A stretch of 64,000 bases of DNA. Source: Arthrobacter sp. AFG20 (GTDB lineage: Bacteria; Actinomycetota; Actinomycetes; Actinomycetales; Micrococcaceae). Positions 17,410-26,233 of the stretch are shown one piece after another; the first letter of the stretch is position 1, and each line of letters starts with the position of its first letter. The DNA lies in assembly GCF_002892795.1 (NCBI RefSeq), contig NZ_PJMC01000008.1, positions 62,001 to 126,000 on the forward strand, read 5' to 3'. The position numbers and the translations under genes were made by a program. The notes beneath the pieces were generated by a model. The model saw only the letters and a program-made list of their open reading frames with translations. It searched no databases and was not told the origin of the DNA.

Positions 17410-17513
17410 TTCTGCGTCCCTGCTCTTCCTGCCGCGAGCGCCGAATCTACTTCCACAGGCCCCGCACAGCTTGGCCCTAAAACCCTCATAACAGCGGCGG
17501 CCACTGTTGAGCC

Positions 17514-18944
17514 ATGACCATTGCTGAACAGGCCTCCGGAACCCAGCCGCACCCTCCGCTGCGCACCCCGCACCCTGATGTCCGAATCGCAGGACACGCC
17601 CCGGCGCACACCCCCGCCGGGCACAGCCGGCGGTCGCCCATCGACACCGCCGCCGCAGTACCGGTCCTGGACGTGACCATCCCGGTCTACAACGAGGAAC
17701 GCGACCTGGAGGAGTGCCTGCGCCGGCTCCACGCCCACCTGCAATACACGTTCCCGCATTCGTTCCGCATCACCGTTGCGGACAACGCGAGTACCGACGG
17801 CACACTGAAGGCGGCCGAACGGGTGGCCCGGGAACTCCGTGAGGTGACCGTGGTGCACCTCGAAGAGAAGGGCCGCGGCAACGCCCTGCGGAAAGTCTGG
17901 CTGGCTTCGCCGTCGCCTGTCCTGGCTTACATGGACGTGGACCTCTCCACCGACCTTGCCGCCTTGGGTCCGCTGCTGGCACCGCTGATCTCCGGCCACT
18001 CGGACCTGGCCATCGGCACGCGGCTGACCCGCAACTCCCGGGTGGTCCGCGGGCCGAAGCGCGAATTCATCTCCCGCAGCTACAACTTCATGCTGCAGTC
18101 CCTGATGGGTGCCCGCTTCAGCGATGCGCAGTGCGGCTTCAAGGCCCTCCGGGCCGACATCGGCCAGCAGATCCTGCCGCACACCGTGGACACCGCCTGG
18201 TTTTTCGACACTGAACTCCTGGTCCTCGCCGAACGGTGCGGTCTCCGCGTCCACGAGGTGCCGGTGGACTGGACCGACGACCCCAACTCCAGCGTGGACA
18301 TCGTCCAGACGGCCCTGGCCGACGTCCGTGGCATGGCGCGGCTCAGCAAGGACATGGTCACCGGCCGCATCCCCGTCGCCGAACTCCGCGCGGCCCTGGC
18401 CCGCGGCCCCCTCCCCGCGGCTTCACGCAGCCAGGAGCAAAGCCCCGGCGGCAGCCTGTTCGGCCAACTGGTGCGGTTCGGCACCATCGGCGTGGCATCC
18501 ACCCTGGCCTACTTGGTCCTCTTCTACCTCTGCCGCAACCTTATGGACCCGCAGCTGGCCAACCTGCTGGCCCTGCTTACCACAGCCGTTGCCAACACCG
18601 CCGCGAACAGGCGCTTCACATTCGGCATCGCCGGCAACAGTGATGTTGCCCGCCACCACTTTGAAGGGCTGCTGGTATTTGGCATCGGGCTCGCCCTCAC
18701 CTCCGGTGCGCTCGCACTGGTCCACAGCGGCGCACTGCCGGGAGGCACGACGCCGGACCGCTGGCTTGAGCTGGCGACCGTCACCGCCGCGAACCTCGCG
18801 GCCACCGCGGTGAAGTTCCTGCTGTTCCGGCTGTGGGTCTTCCGACGGCGGCCGGTCCCCGCCAACGCTCCCGAAGATCCTGCCGCCTCCGAGGCATCCC
18901 TCCCGCAGGCATCCGACCCGACCACAGAAATGGCACAGTCATGA
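17514..18944 (+). CDS. Family 2 glycosyltransferase fused to a GtrA domain
   Basis: The 476-residue protein joins two parts. Residues about 55-290 are a GT2 domain like dolichol/polyprenyl-phosphate hexose synthases, with TIPVYNEERDLEECL, ADNASTDGT and YMDVDLSTDL (the DxD-type site). Residues about 315-450 are a four-helix GtrA domain, with LVRFGTIGVASTLAYLVLF and NTAANRRFTF. The likely product is a polyprenyl-phosphate sugar, flipped or handed on by GtrA to the membrane glycosyltransferases encoded next. The stop overlaps the next gene by 4 bp. Confidence 0.9.
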   Translation: MTIAEQASGTQPHPPLRTPHPDVRIAGHAPAHTPAGHSRRSPIDTAAAVPVLDVTIPVYNEERDLEECLRRLHAHLQYTFPHSFRITVADNASTDGTLKAAERVARELREVTVVHLEEKGRGNALRKVWLASPSPVLAYMDVDLSTDLAALGPLLAPLISGHSDLAIGTRLTRNSRVVRGPKREFISRSYNFMLQSLMGARFSDAQCGFKALRADIGQQILPHTVDTAWFFDTELLVLAERCGLRVHEVPVDWTDDPNSSVDIVQTALADVRGMARLSKDMVTGRIPVAELRAALARGPLPAASRSQEQSPGGSLFGQLVRFGTIGVASTLAYLVLFYLCRNLMDPQLANLLALLTTAVANTAANRRFTFGIAGNSDVARHHFEGLLVFGIGLALTSGALALVHSGALPGGTTPDRWLELATVTAANLAATAVKFLLFRLWVFRRRPVPANAPEDPAASEASLPQASDPTTEMAQS

Positions 18945-20914
18945 GCACCACTGTCACTCCCCCGAATCAGACGACAGAGCAGGCGCCGGCGGCCGCCGCG
19001 CACGCGGCGCCGGCTGGGGCCCGTGTTCCCAAAACGGGCGCTCCGGAGCGAACCCGCCAGGCCGGCCGGGCATCCCGGCTCCTGGTGGGAAACCAGCCGC
19101 GCTGGATCCGGCCCTCGGCGGCGGCCCTGCTGGCGTTCACCGCTGTGCTGTACCTGTGGAACCTCGAAGCCACGGGATACGCCAACTCCTTCTATGCCGC
19201 AGCCATCCAGGCTGGTACCAAGGACTGGACGGCGCTGCTGTTCGGCTCCCTGGACGCCGGAAATGCGATCACCGTGGACAAGCCCCCGGCGGCCCTGTGG
19301 ATTCCTGCCCTCGTAGGCAGGGTCTTTGGTTTTTCGCCGCTGAGCATGCTGGTGCCGCAGGCACTCATGGGGGTGGCCGCCGTCGGACTCCTCTACCTGA
19401 CGGTCAAGCGCATTTCCGGTCCCGCGGCGGGACTGCTCGCCGGCGGCGTGCTGGCGCTGACGCCGGTGGCCGCGCTGATGTTCCGGTTCAACAACCCCGA
19501 CGCGATGCTCACCCTGTGCCTGGTGCTGGCCGCCCACCAGACCACCCGCGCCATTGAAAAGGCAGGCTGGAAGTGGCTGGCCGCGGCGGGTGCAGTGATT
19601 GGCCTGGCCTTCCTGACCAAGATGCTCCAGGGCTTCCTGATCGTTCCCGGCCTCGCACTGGCCTACCTCTGGGCCGCCCCGACGAGCCTCGGCAAGCGAT
19701 TCCTGCACCTGCTCGCCGCTGCAGGCGGCATCGTGCTGGTGGCCGGCAGCTACATCGCCCTGTTCCAGCTCACTCCCGCTTCGGCCAGGCCCTATATGGC
19801 CGGTTCCGAAACCAACAGCTTCCTGGAACTGACCTTCGGCTACAACGGCCTGGGCCGCATCACCGGCTCCGAAGGCGGTATGGGCGGCGGCATGCCCGGC
19901 GGCGGCGGTGGCATGGGCGGGAATGTCGGCTTCGGCGGTGCCGCCGGGATCACCCGCATGTTCGGGACCAGCTTCGGCGGCGAGGTGTCCTGGCTGCTTC
20001 CCTCGGCCCTGATCCTGCTGGGTGCCGGCCTGTGGTTCACCCGCCGCGAGGGCCGCACCTCCCGTACCCGCGCGGCCCTGGTCCTCTGGGGCGGCTGGCT
20101 GCTGGTCACCGCCGGAATCCTGAGCTTCATGAGCGGCACTGTCCACCCGTACTACGCAGTTGCGCTGGCACCGGCGATCGCCGCGCTGGTGGGCATCGGG
20201 GCGGTGGAACTGTGGCGTGGCCGTGCCCACTTGCCGCCCAGGATTACGCTGGCCGCGACAGTCCTGGCCGGGTCGGTCTGGTCCGCGGTGCTACTGGGAC
20301 GCGATGCCACGTGGCTGCCCTGGATCAGGGTGGCCGTGGTGATCCTCGGCGTGCTGGCCGCCGTCGCGCTGCTGCTCCGGATCGATTCGCTCCAGGCTGT
20401 TCCCGCCCGGCTCCGCAGGACGGCGACGGCGACTGTCGTGGCGGTTTCGCTGCTGGCCGGCGGGCTGGGCAGCACTGCGTGGACCTTCGCCACCGCAGCC
20501 CAGGCGCACTCCGGATCGATTCCGACGTCGGGCCCTACCGCGTCCGCGATGGGTGGACCGGGCGGGCAGGGCGGACGCGCCGGATTTGCAAACTCCGAAC
20601 TCACCGCGCTGCTCCAGGCCAGCACCGCCAAGTGGTCCGGAATTGTTTCGGGCGCCAGCCAGGCGGCCAGTCTGGAACTCGCCACGGGCACCAGCGTGAT
20701 TGCCCTGGGCGGCTGGAACGGCGGCGACCCCTACCCCACGCTCGCGCAGTTCCAGGAGATGGCGGCCAACGGTGAGATCGGCTACTTCATCCCTGGCGGC
20801 GGGATGGGCGGGGGCGGCGGACGCGGCGGAAACTCCGAGGTGGCCACCTGGGTTGCCGCCAACTTCGAGGCCCAGACCGTGGGCAACTCCAACGTTTACA
20901 AGCTGACCGACTAG
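18941..20914 (+). CDS. GT39-type membrane glycosyltransferase, first copy
   Basis: The 657-residue polytopic protein belongs to the ArnT/PMT-like GT39 group, which moves sugars from polyprenyl phosphate to an external acceptor. The first external loop has NAITVDKPPAALWI with the catalytic acidic residue; LTPVAALMFRFNNPDA follows. Around 12 membrane helices, then an external Gly-rich C-terminal domain from about residue 530. The ATG overlaps the GT2-GtrA stop (ATGA); a longer upstream reading would run inside that gene and is unlikely. The acceptor is unknown. Confidence 0.9.
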   Translation: MSTTVTPPNQTTEQAPAAAAHAAPAGARVPKTGAPERTRQAGRASRLLVGNQPRWIRPSAAALLAFTAVLYLWNLEATGYANSFYAAAIQAGTKDWTALLFGSLDAGNAITVDKPPAALWIPALVGRVFGFSPLSMLVPQALMGVAAVGLLYLTVKRISGPAAGLLAGGVLALTPVAALMFRFNNPDAMLTLCLVLAAHQTTRAIEKAGWKWLAAAGAVIGLAFLTKMLQGFLIVPGLALAYLWAAPTSLGKRFLHLLAAAGGIVLVAGSYIALFQLTPASARPYMAGSETNSFLELTFGYNGLGRITGSEGGMGGGMPGGGGGMGGNVGFGGAAGITRMFGTSFGGEVSWLLPSALILLGAGLWFTRREGRTSRTRAALVLWGGWLLVTAGILSFMSGTVHPYYAVALAPAIAALVGIGAVELWRGRAHLPPRITLAATVLAGSVWSAVLLGRDATWLPWIRVAVVILGVLAAVALLLRIDSLQAVPARLRRTATATVVAVSLLAGGLGSTAWTFATAAQAHSGSIPTSGPTASAMGGPGGQGGRAGFANSELTALLQASTAKWSGIVSGASQAASLELATGTSVIALGGWNGGDPYPTLAQFQEMAANGEIGYFIPGGGMGGGGGRGGNSEVATWVAANFEAQTVGNSNVYKLTD

Positions 20915-20920
20915 GCAATC

Positions 20921-22972
20921 ATGACCAACACCATCCCACGGTCCTCATCCCCCGCTGAGGCCCAGAACCACGGTCCTGCGCAGCAAACATTCACCGGGCA
21001 GCCAAGGAACCCGCGGCAGCCGCGGACCCCGCTGCAACCTCGACTGAAGCGGCAGTTCCGGGAGGAGCTGCGGTCCCGGCTGGAACTTGCCGTCCTTCTG
21101 CTCGGAACGTCGGTCCTCTACCTGTGGAACCTGGGCGCCTCCGGCTGGGCCAACGCCTTCTACTCGGCGGCGGCCCAGGCCGGGTCCCAGGACTGGACGG
21201 CGTGGTTCTTCGGCTCGTCCGACTCCGCCAACGCCATCACGGTGGACAAACCGCCGGCCGCCCTGTGGATCACCGGGCTGTCGGTCCGTCTCTTCGGACT
21301 GAATTCGTGGAGCATTCTGGTACCGCAGGCACTGATGGGCGTGGCCACGGCGTGGCTGCTCTACCTGGCCGTGCGCCGCGCCGCCAGGCCCGCCACCGGC
21401 GATGACCGGCTGGCCCATCTCGGCGGCCTGCTGGCCGGGGCGGTGATGGCCCTGACGCCGGTGGCCACCCTGATGTTCCGCTTCAACAACCCCGACGCGC
21501 TGCTGGTGCTGCTCATGACGGTGGCCGCTTATGCGGTGCTGCGCGCCATCCAGGACGCGCGCTTCCGCTGGCTCCTGCTGGCCGGAGTGTTTCTGGGCTT
21601 CGGTTTCCTGACCAAGCAGCTGCAGGTCCTGCTTGTGGTGCCGGGGCTGGCGGCCGGATACCTGGTCGCGGCCCCGGTCCGCGTCGGGAAGCGCCTGCTG
21701 CACCTCGCGGGTGCCGGGGCCGCCCTGGTGGTATCGGCCGGGTGGTGGCTGGCCGCCGTCGAGCTCATCCCCGCGGAAAACCGCCCCTACATTGGCGGCT
21801 CGCAGTCGAACTCCATCCTCGGGTACAACGGCCTGGGCCGGCTCAACGGCGACGAAACCGGCAGCGTCGGCGGCGGGAACGGCTGGGGAACACCGGAACT
21901 GCTGCGGCTCTTCAACACCGAGTTCGGCGGGCAGATCGCCTGGCTGCTGCCGTCCGTCCTGATCCTCGCCGGTGCCCTGCTGTGGGTCGGCAGGCGGGCA
22001 CCGCGGAGCGACGCCGTCCGGGCCTCCGTGGTGATCTGGGGCCTGTGGGTGGCGGTCACCGGGCTGACGTTCAGCTTTATGGCGGGCATCATCCACCCGT
22101 ATTACATGGTGGCCCTCGCACCGGGAATCGCAGGGCTGGCCGGACTGGGCGGCGTCCTGCTCTGGCAGCGCCGTACCCTGCCAGCCGCGGCGGTACCGCT
22201 GGCCGCGGCGCTGGCAGCCGCCACCGCCATTGCCTTCCAGCTGCTGGGCCGCTCGCCCTCCTACGTCCCGTGGCTCCGCTGGCTGGTGCTGATCCTGGCG
22301 GTACTGGCCGTGGTCCTGCTCGCACCGGGCGGCGGGGTTGGCAAGTCCCTGCAACGCACGACGGCGGCTGCCGCGGTCACGGCTGCCCTCGCCGCGCCGC
22401 TGGCCTACTCCCTGGCCACCGCGGCGACCGCCCATTCCGGCGCGATTGTCAGCGCCGGACCGGCCGCAACCGGAGGCCGTGGCAACCTGGCGGGGCTGGG
22501 CACCTTTGGCGGGCAGGGCAACTTCGCAGCACCGGGCACGCTCGCAAATCCGGGCACGGCAAATCCAGGCACCCGGGGACAGGGCGGATTCGCCGGCCGG
22601 GGCGGCGGCGGTGGAATGGGCGGTCTCCTGGGCACCAGCACGCCGTCGGACGCCCTGGTGGCAGCGCTGCAGACGAACGCGGCAAACTACACCTGGGCCG
22701 CCGCCGTCGTGGGTTCCAACAACGCGGCCGGCTACCAGCTCGCCGCCGAACTGCCAGTCATGGCCGTCGGGGGCTTCAACGGGACGGATCCCGCACCCAC
22801 GCTGGAGGAGTTCCGGCAGCTCGTCGCAGACGGCAAGATCCACTACTTCATTGGCGGAAGCATGATGCAGGGCGAAACCGGGTCCGACGCCGCGGCGCGC
22901 ATCTCGGAGTGGGTGGCGGCCAACTTCCAGGCCGCGACCATCGGCGGCGCCACGCTGTACGACCTGTCCTGA
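20921..22972 (+). CDS. GT39-type membrane glycosyltransferase, second copy
   Basis: The 683-residue paralogue of the previous gene starts six bases after it. Shared landmarks are YLWNLGASGWANAFYSAAAQAGSQDW in pieces, NAITVDKPPAALWI, LTPVATLMFRFNNPDA, and a C-terminal external domain with a Gly/Asn-rich linker and AVGGFNGTDP. It has a longer basic N terminus. The pair probably arose by tandem duplication; different acceptors or a heterodimer are possible. It is the last gene of the operon. Confidence 0.9.
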   Translation: MTNTIPRSSSPAEAQNHGPAQQTFTGQPRNPRQPRTPLQPRLKRQFREELRSRLELAVLLLGTSVLYLWNLGASGWANAFYSAAAQAGSQDWTAWFFGSSDSANAITVDKPPAALWITGLSVRLFGLNSWSILVPQALMGVATAWLLYLAVRRAARPATGDDRLAHLGGLLAGAVMALTPVATLMFRFNNPDALLVLLMTVAAYAVLRAIQDARFRWLLLAGVFLGFGFLTKQLQVLLVVPGLAAGYLVAAPVRVGKRLLHLAGAGAALVVSAGWWLAAVELIPAENRPYIGGSQSNSILGYNGLGRLNGDETGSVGGGNGWGTPELLRLFNTEFGGQIAWLLPSVLILAGALLWVGRRAPRSDAVRASVVIWGLWVAVTGLTFSFMAGIIHPYYMVALAPGIAGLAGLGGVLLWQRRTLPAAAVPLAAALAAATAIAFQLLGRSPSYVPWLRWLVLILAVLAVVLLAPGGGVGKSLQRTTAAAAVTAALAAPLAYSLATAATAHSGAIVSAGPAATGGRGNLAGLGTFGGQGNFAAPGTLANPGTANPGTRGQGGFAGRGGGGGMGGLLGTSTPSDALVAALQTNAANYTWAAAVVGSNNAAGYQLAAELPVMAVGGFNGTDPAPTLEEFRQLVADGKIHYFIGGSMMQGETGSDAAARISEWVAANFQAATIGGATLYDLS

Positions 22973-22982
22973 CGGACGCTGG

Positions 22983-23672
22983 CTACAGCCGCAGGGAGAT
23001 CGCCGGGCGCCCGTCCTCGCCGGTTTCCACCGATGCGGAAACGGCCGTGTAGTCCGGGATGTGCAGCACGCCGTCGGGAAGGACGCCGGTGTTCGGGCCT
23101 ACCGCGACGGTCCGGATGCCGGCGGCGACTCCTGCCGCGATGCCGGCAGGAGCGTCCTCGAACACCACTGCCTCCGTGGGGTCCGCCCCGAGCAGGGACG
23201 CGCCGAGCAGGTAGCCTTCTGGATGTGGCTTGCCGCGGGACACGTCCTCTGAGGTGACAATCGCGGCCGGCATCTCCACCCCCGCCGCCGCCATCCGGAC
23301 GGTGGCGAGGTCGCGCGACGCCGACGTCACCAGGGCCACGGCGTCGGCCGGCAGCGACTCGAGCAGCCGCAGGGCACCCGGCACCGCGATGATGCCGTCG
23401 GTCTCGGTCAGTTCCATCTGTCCCAGTTCGGCTGCCAGGGCGTGGGTGTCGGCGCCCTCCGGAGCGAAGCGGCAGATGGTGTCCAGTGCCCGCACGCCGT
23501 GGGATGTACGGATGATTTCCGCGATATCGAGGCCGTAGCGTCGGGCGAACTTGGTCCACACGCGCTCCACGATGGCTGTGGAATCTACCAGGGTGCCGTC
23601 CATGTCGAACAGGACGGCGCGGGCTGTCAGCGTGATGGTGGCGGATTCGGCAGGAAGGCTCATGGCTTCCAT
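22983..23672 (-). CDS. HAD-superfamily phosphatase (phosphoglucomutase-like subclass)
   Basis: The 229-residue cytosolic protein has the HAD nucleophile motif VLFDMDGTLVDST, the motif II region VTSASRD and motif III/IV lysine and VVFEDAPAGIAAGVAAG. A helical cap lies between motifs I and II, as in sugar-phosphate phosphatases such as DOG1-like enzymes. The substrate is probably a small sugar phosphate. The start has GAGG four bases upstream; an in-frame ATG nine bases later is possible. Convergent with the GT39 operon. Confidence 0.88.
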   Translation of the reverse strand: MEAMSLPAESATITLTARAVLFDMDGTLVDSTAIVERVWTKFARRYGLDIAEIIRTSHGVRALDTICRFAPEGADTHALAAELGQMELTETDGIIAVPGALRLLESLPADAVALVTSASRDLATVRMAAAGVEMPAAIVTSEDVSRGKPHPEGYLLGASLLGADPTEAVVFEDAPAGIAAGVAAGIRTVAVGPNTGVLPDGVLHIPDYTAVSASVETGEDGRPAISLRL

Positions 23673-23709
23673 CCTGCCTCATCCGGTGCGCCAACGTGTC
23701 TTTCGGAAC

Positions 23710-24087
23710 TCAGCCGTTCGGCCGGTTGGGCAGGTACTGCACAGCCCACTTGTTGCCGTCGGGGTCGGCGAAGTAGACGAAGTGGCCCCAGTCCTGGATG
23801 TCCACGTCACTGACGTCCACGCCGTTCGTCTTGAGCTGGTCATGGGCGGCGTTGATGTCGCTCACCACCAGCTGAAGGCTGGGCGCCGTGCCTGGAGGAG
23901 CATCGTTGAGGCCCTCCCCGATGGCGATGGAGCAGCCCGAACCGGGCGGGGTCAGCTGGACGAAGCGGAGCCCGTCCATGGGCCGCTCGTCGTAGTCGGC
24001 GTTGAAACCGACCTTGTTGACGTAGAAATCCTTGGCGCGGTCCACATCGGACACGGGTACGAAGACGAGTTCAAGTTTCCAGTCCAT
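23710..24087 (-). CDS. VOC (glyoxalase/bleomycin resistance) family protein
   Basis: The 125-residue protein consists of one VOC fold: LELVFVPVSDVDRAKDFYVNKVGF at the start (quoted in part) and HFVYFADPDGNKWAVQYL at the end. Such proteins bind a metal and act as small lyases, dioxygenases or binding proteins; the substrate cannot be told. The start at 24087 gives the usual N terminus. TAGCCT lies seven bases upstream, so it may be leaderless. Confidence 0.85.
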   Translation of the reverse strand: MDWKLELVFVPVSDVDRAKDFYVNKVGFNADYDERPMDGLRFVQLTPPGSGCSIAIGEGLNDAPPGTAPSLQLVVSDINAAHDQLKTNGVDVSDVDIQDWGHFVYFADPDGNKWAVQYLPNRPNG

Positions 24088-24172
24088 GGTGCACAGGCTA
24101 GCCGGGGCGCCCTGCGCTCCGGAAGACCTCCGGCGGTGGACTTTCCTCGGGCGGGACTTTGGTGGCTCGGGA

Positions 24173-24808
24173 CTACCCGGCGATGCCGTAGAGCCGGTCT
24201 CCGGCGTCGCCCAGGCCGGGCACAATGTAGGACTTCTCGTTGAGCTTCTCGTCGATGGAGGCGAGGACGATGGTGACGTTGGCGTCCGAGAGCTCCTCCT
24301 CAAGCTTGGCCAGTCCTTCCGGTGCGGCCAGCAGGCAAATGCAGGTGACATCGGAGGCACCGCGTTTGAAGAGGAACTTGATGGCCTCGCGCAGGGTGCC
24401 GCCGGTGGCCAGCATGGGATCGAGGACGAAGATCTGCCGGTCCGTCAGATCCTCCGGCAGCCGCTCCGCATAGGTGATGATGTCCAGGGTTTCCTCGTCG
24501 CGGGCCATGCCCAGGAAACCCACTTCGGCAGTGGGGACCAGCTTGGTCATGCCCTCGAGCATGCCCAGCCCGGCGCGAAGGATGGGAACCACCAAGGGGG
24601 TGGGTTTGGTGAATGCCGTCCCCACGGTGGTGGCTACCGGGGTTTCGATGGTGACCGGCTGGGTGCGGACGTCGCGGGTGGCCTCGTAGGCGAGGAGCGT
24701 GACCAGCTCCTCTGTAAGCTCGCGGAAGACCGGCGAGGGGGTGTTCTTATCCCGCAGGACGGTGAGCTTGTGGGCGACCAGCGGATGGTCCACGACGAGT
24801 GTGCGCAT
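24173..24808 (-). CDS. upp: Uracil phosphoribosyltransferase
   Basis: The 211-residue enzyme makes UMP from uracil and PRPP for pyrimidine salvage. The PRPP loop [15 protein letters not shown] and the uracil-binding C terminus [18 protein letters not shown] (in parts) are intact, and length is exactly that of the family. The start has no ribosome-binding site; TAGTTT sits six bases upstream. Confidence 0.96.
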   Translation of the reverse strand: MRTLVVDHPLVAHKLTVLRDKNTPSPVFRELTEELVTLLAYEATRDVRTQPVTIETPVATTVGTAFTKPTPLVVPILRAGLGMLEGMTKLVPTAEVGFLGMARDEETLDIITYAERLPEDLTDRQIFVLDPMLATGGTLREAIKFLFKRGASDVTCICLLAAPEGLAKLEEELSDANVTIVLASIDEKLNEKSYIVPGLGDAGDRLYGIAG

Positions 24809-24820
24809 GGGTCAAAACTA
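24809..24820 (-). promoter_or_regulatory. -10 hexamer of a leaderless upp transcript
   Basis: Minus strand TAGTTT (complement of 24815-24820), six bases TGACCC, then ATG. The same TGACCC-ATG junction occurs at tadA. Confidence 0.55.
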
Positions 24821-25654
24821 TCACCCGGGGCTTGGCTCCCCACCCCGGTTTCCGGCTCCTCCCCCGGCGTCGGGAGTCCCCTCAAGGCGCTCCGCCCGCT
24901 CGGCTTTGCTTTCCTTGAGGTGGGCCGGGTGCTCAAACGTGGGCGCCGGGCCCGCATGCTCCCGCCGGCGGATGACATGGAACAGCCGGTGGGCCAGGAT
25001 CACCACGGCAACCCAGGCCGCCCCGATCAACCAGGCGGCCATCACGTCCGTCAGCCAGTGGTGGCCGAGGAACACCCGGCTCAGCCCCATGGCGATGATG
25101 AACGCTGCCCCCGCGATGATCACCCACGTCCGTGCCGAGGTCTTCCGGAACTGCAGGCACACCAGATACACCACGATGCTGATCACGACGGTGGTGTTCA
25201 GCGTGTGCCCGCTGGGAAACGACGGCGAAAACTCGAACGGCGGAACGGCGTCGAGATGGTCAGGACGGGTACGGCCAAGAAGGGTCTTGCCCACGCTGGT
25301 GGCGGTGACGGAGACTGCCGCCGCGCCGCCCACCAGGATGAGCGGCCGCCAGCTGCGGCTGACATAGATCAGCCAGGCCACGAGGATGCTTGCCAGGATG
25401 GGCATGCCGATGCCGCCGCCGATGTTCGTGAAGGCCGTAACGGCCGAGTCGAGTTCGGGGCTCCGGTACTCCTTGGCCAGCTGGAGGGCGGGTTTGTCCA
25501 GCCCCGAGACGCCGTCCTGGTCCACGACGCTGTTGTACACCTCGGCGCTGAGAAGCGTCAGGACGACCACCAGGAAGCCGCCGATGATGAGGGTTATCCA
25601 CAGGGCCGCGTAGGGCCCGAGCCACCGGCCGTACCTCTCTGTCAGGGACTTCAT
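24821..25654 (-). CDS. PAP2-family membrane phosphatase
   Basis: The 277-residue protein has about six membrane helices and the three PAP2 motifs: K-x6-RP in KTLLGRTRP, PSGH in SPSFPSGHTLN, and SR-x5-H-x3-D in SRVFLGHHWLTD. Such enzymes dephosphorylate lipid phosphates, for example undecaprenyl pyrophosphate, on the outer face. The tail of about 55 residues is charged and cytoplasmic. GGGAG precedes the ATG. Divergent from tadA. Confidence 0.92.
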   Translation of the reverse strand: MKSLTERYGRWLGPYAALWITLIIGGFLVVVLTLLSAEVYNSVVDQDGVSGLDKPALQLAKEYRSPELDSAVTAFTNIGGGIGMPILASILVAWLIYVSRSWRPLILVGGAAAVSVTATSVGKTLLGRTRPDHLDAVPPFEFSPSFPSGHTLNTTVVISIVVYLVCLQFRKTSARTWVIIAGAAFIIAMGLSRVFLGHHWLTDVMAAWLIGAAWVAVVILAHRLFHVIRRREHAGPAPTFEHPAHLKESKAERAERLEGTPDAGGGAGNRGGEPSPG

Positions 25655-25702
25655 CGTTACTCCCGGCGCTTGCGTTGTCCGATGCTAAGTATCCTTCGAA
25701 AC

Positions 25703-25714
25703 TATCATTGACCC
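25703..25714 (+). promoter_or_regulatory. -10 hexamer of a leaderless tadA transcript
   Basis: TATCAT (25703-25708), six bases TGACCC, then ATG at 25715, with no ribosome-binding site. Confidence 0.55.
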
Positions 25715-26233
25715 ATGGCCCCGGCAGATCCGCAACACCTGGAATGGATGGGCCTTGCCCTCGAAGAAGCCCGGCGGGCCCTGGCTACCGAGGATGTGCC
25801 CATCGGCGCCGTCGTGATCGGTCCCGACGGGACGGTCCTGGGTGCCGGACGCAACGAGCGCGAGGCCCTCGGGGACCCCACCGCGCACGCCGAGGTGGTG
25901 GCCATCCGCGAGGCCGCAGCGCGGCTGCGTGAACGTGCGGCGCTCGACGGCGGCAGCGGCGACGGCTGGCGGCTGGAGGACTGCACGCTGGTGGTGACCC
26001 TCGAACCGTGCGCCATGTGCGCCGGCGCGATCGTTCTGGCCCGGATCCACCGAGTGGTGTTCGGGGCCTGGGATGAGAAGGCCGGGGCGGCGGGCTCCGT
26101 GTTCGACATTCTGCGCGAGCGCCGCCTGAACCACTGGGTGGAGGTTTACGCCGGCGTGCAGGAAGAGGAATGCGGCATGCTGCTGCGCGAGTTCTTCGCG
26201 GCGCACCGCACCGGCAGTGAACAGGCCAGCTAG
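25715..26233 (+). CDS. tadA: tRNA adenosine(34) deaminase
   Basis: The 172-residue zinc enzyme converts A34 to inosine in tRNA-Arg(ACG). The zinc and catalytic residues are His58-Ala-Glu60 and Pro98-Cys99-x-x-Cys102 (PCAMC). Length is slightly above the usual 150-165 because of an insert near residue 78. Its substrate tRNA is encoded at 3727. The last 4 bp overlap the convergent YcaQ-like gene. Confidence 0.95.
   Translation: MAPADPQHLEWMGLALEEARRALATEDVPIGAVVIGPDGTVLGAGRNEREALGDPTAHAEVVAIREAAARLRERAALDGGSGDGWRLEDCTLVVTLEPCAMCAGAIVLARIHRVVFGAWDEKAGAAGSVFDILRERRLNHWVEVYAGVQEEECGMLLREFFAAHRTGSEQAS

Noticed and set aside
19861..19932. Gly-rich GGMGGG-type repeats in the GT39 gene as a separate repeat element
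   Set aside because: They are ordinary low-complexity linker codons inside a membrane protein loop.
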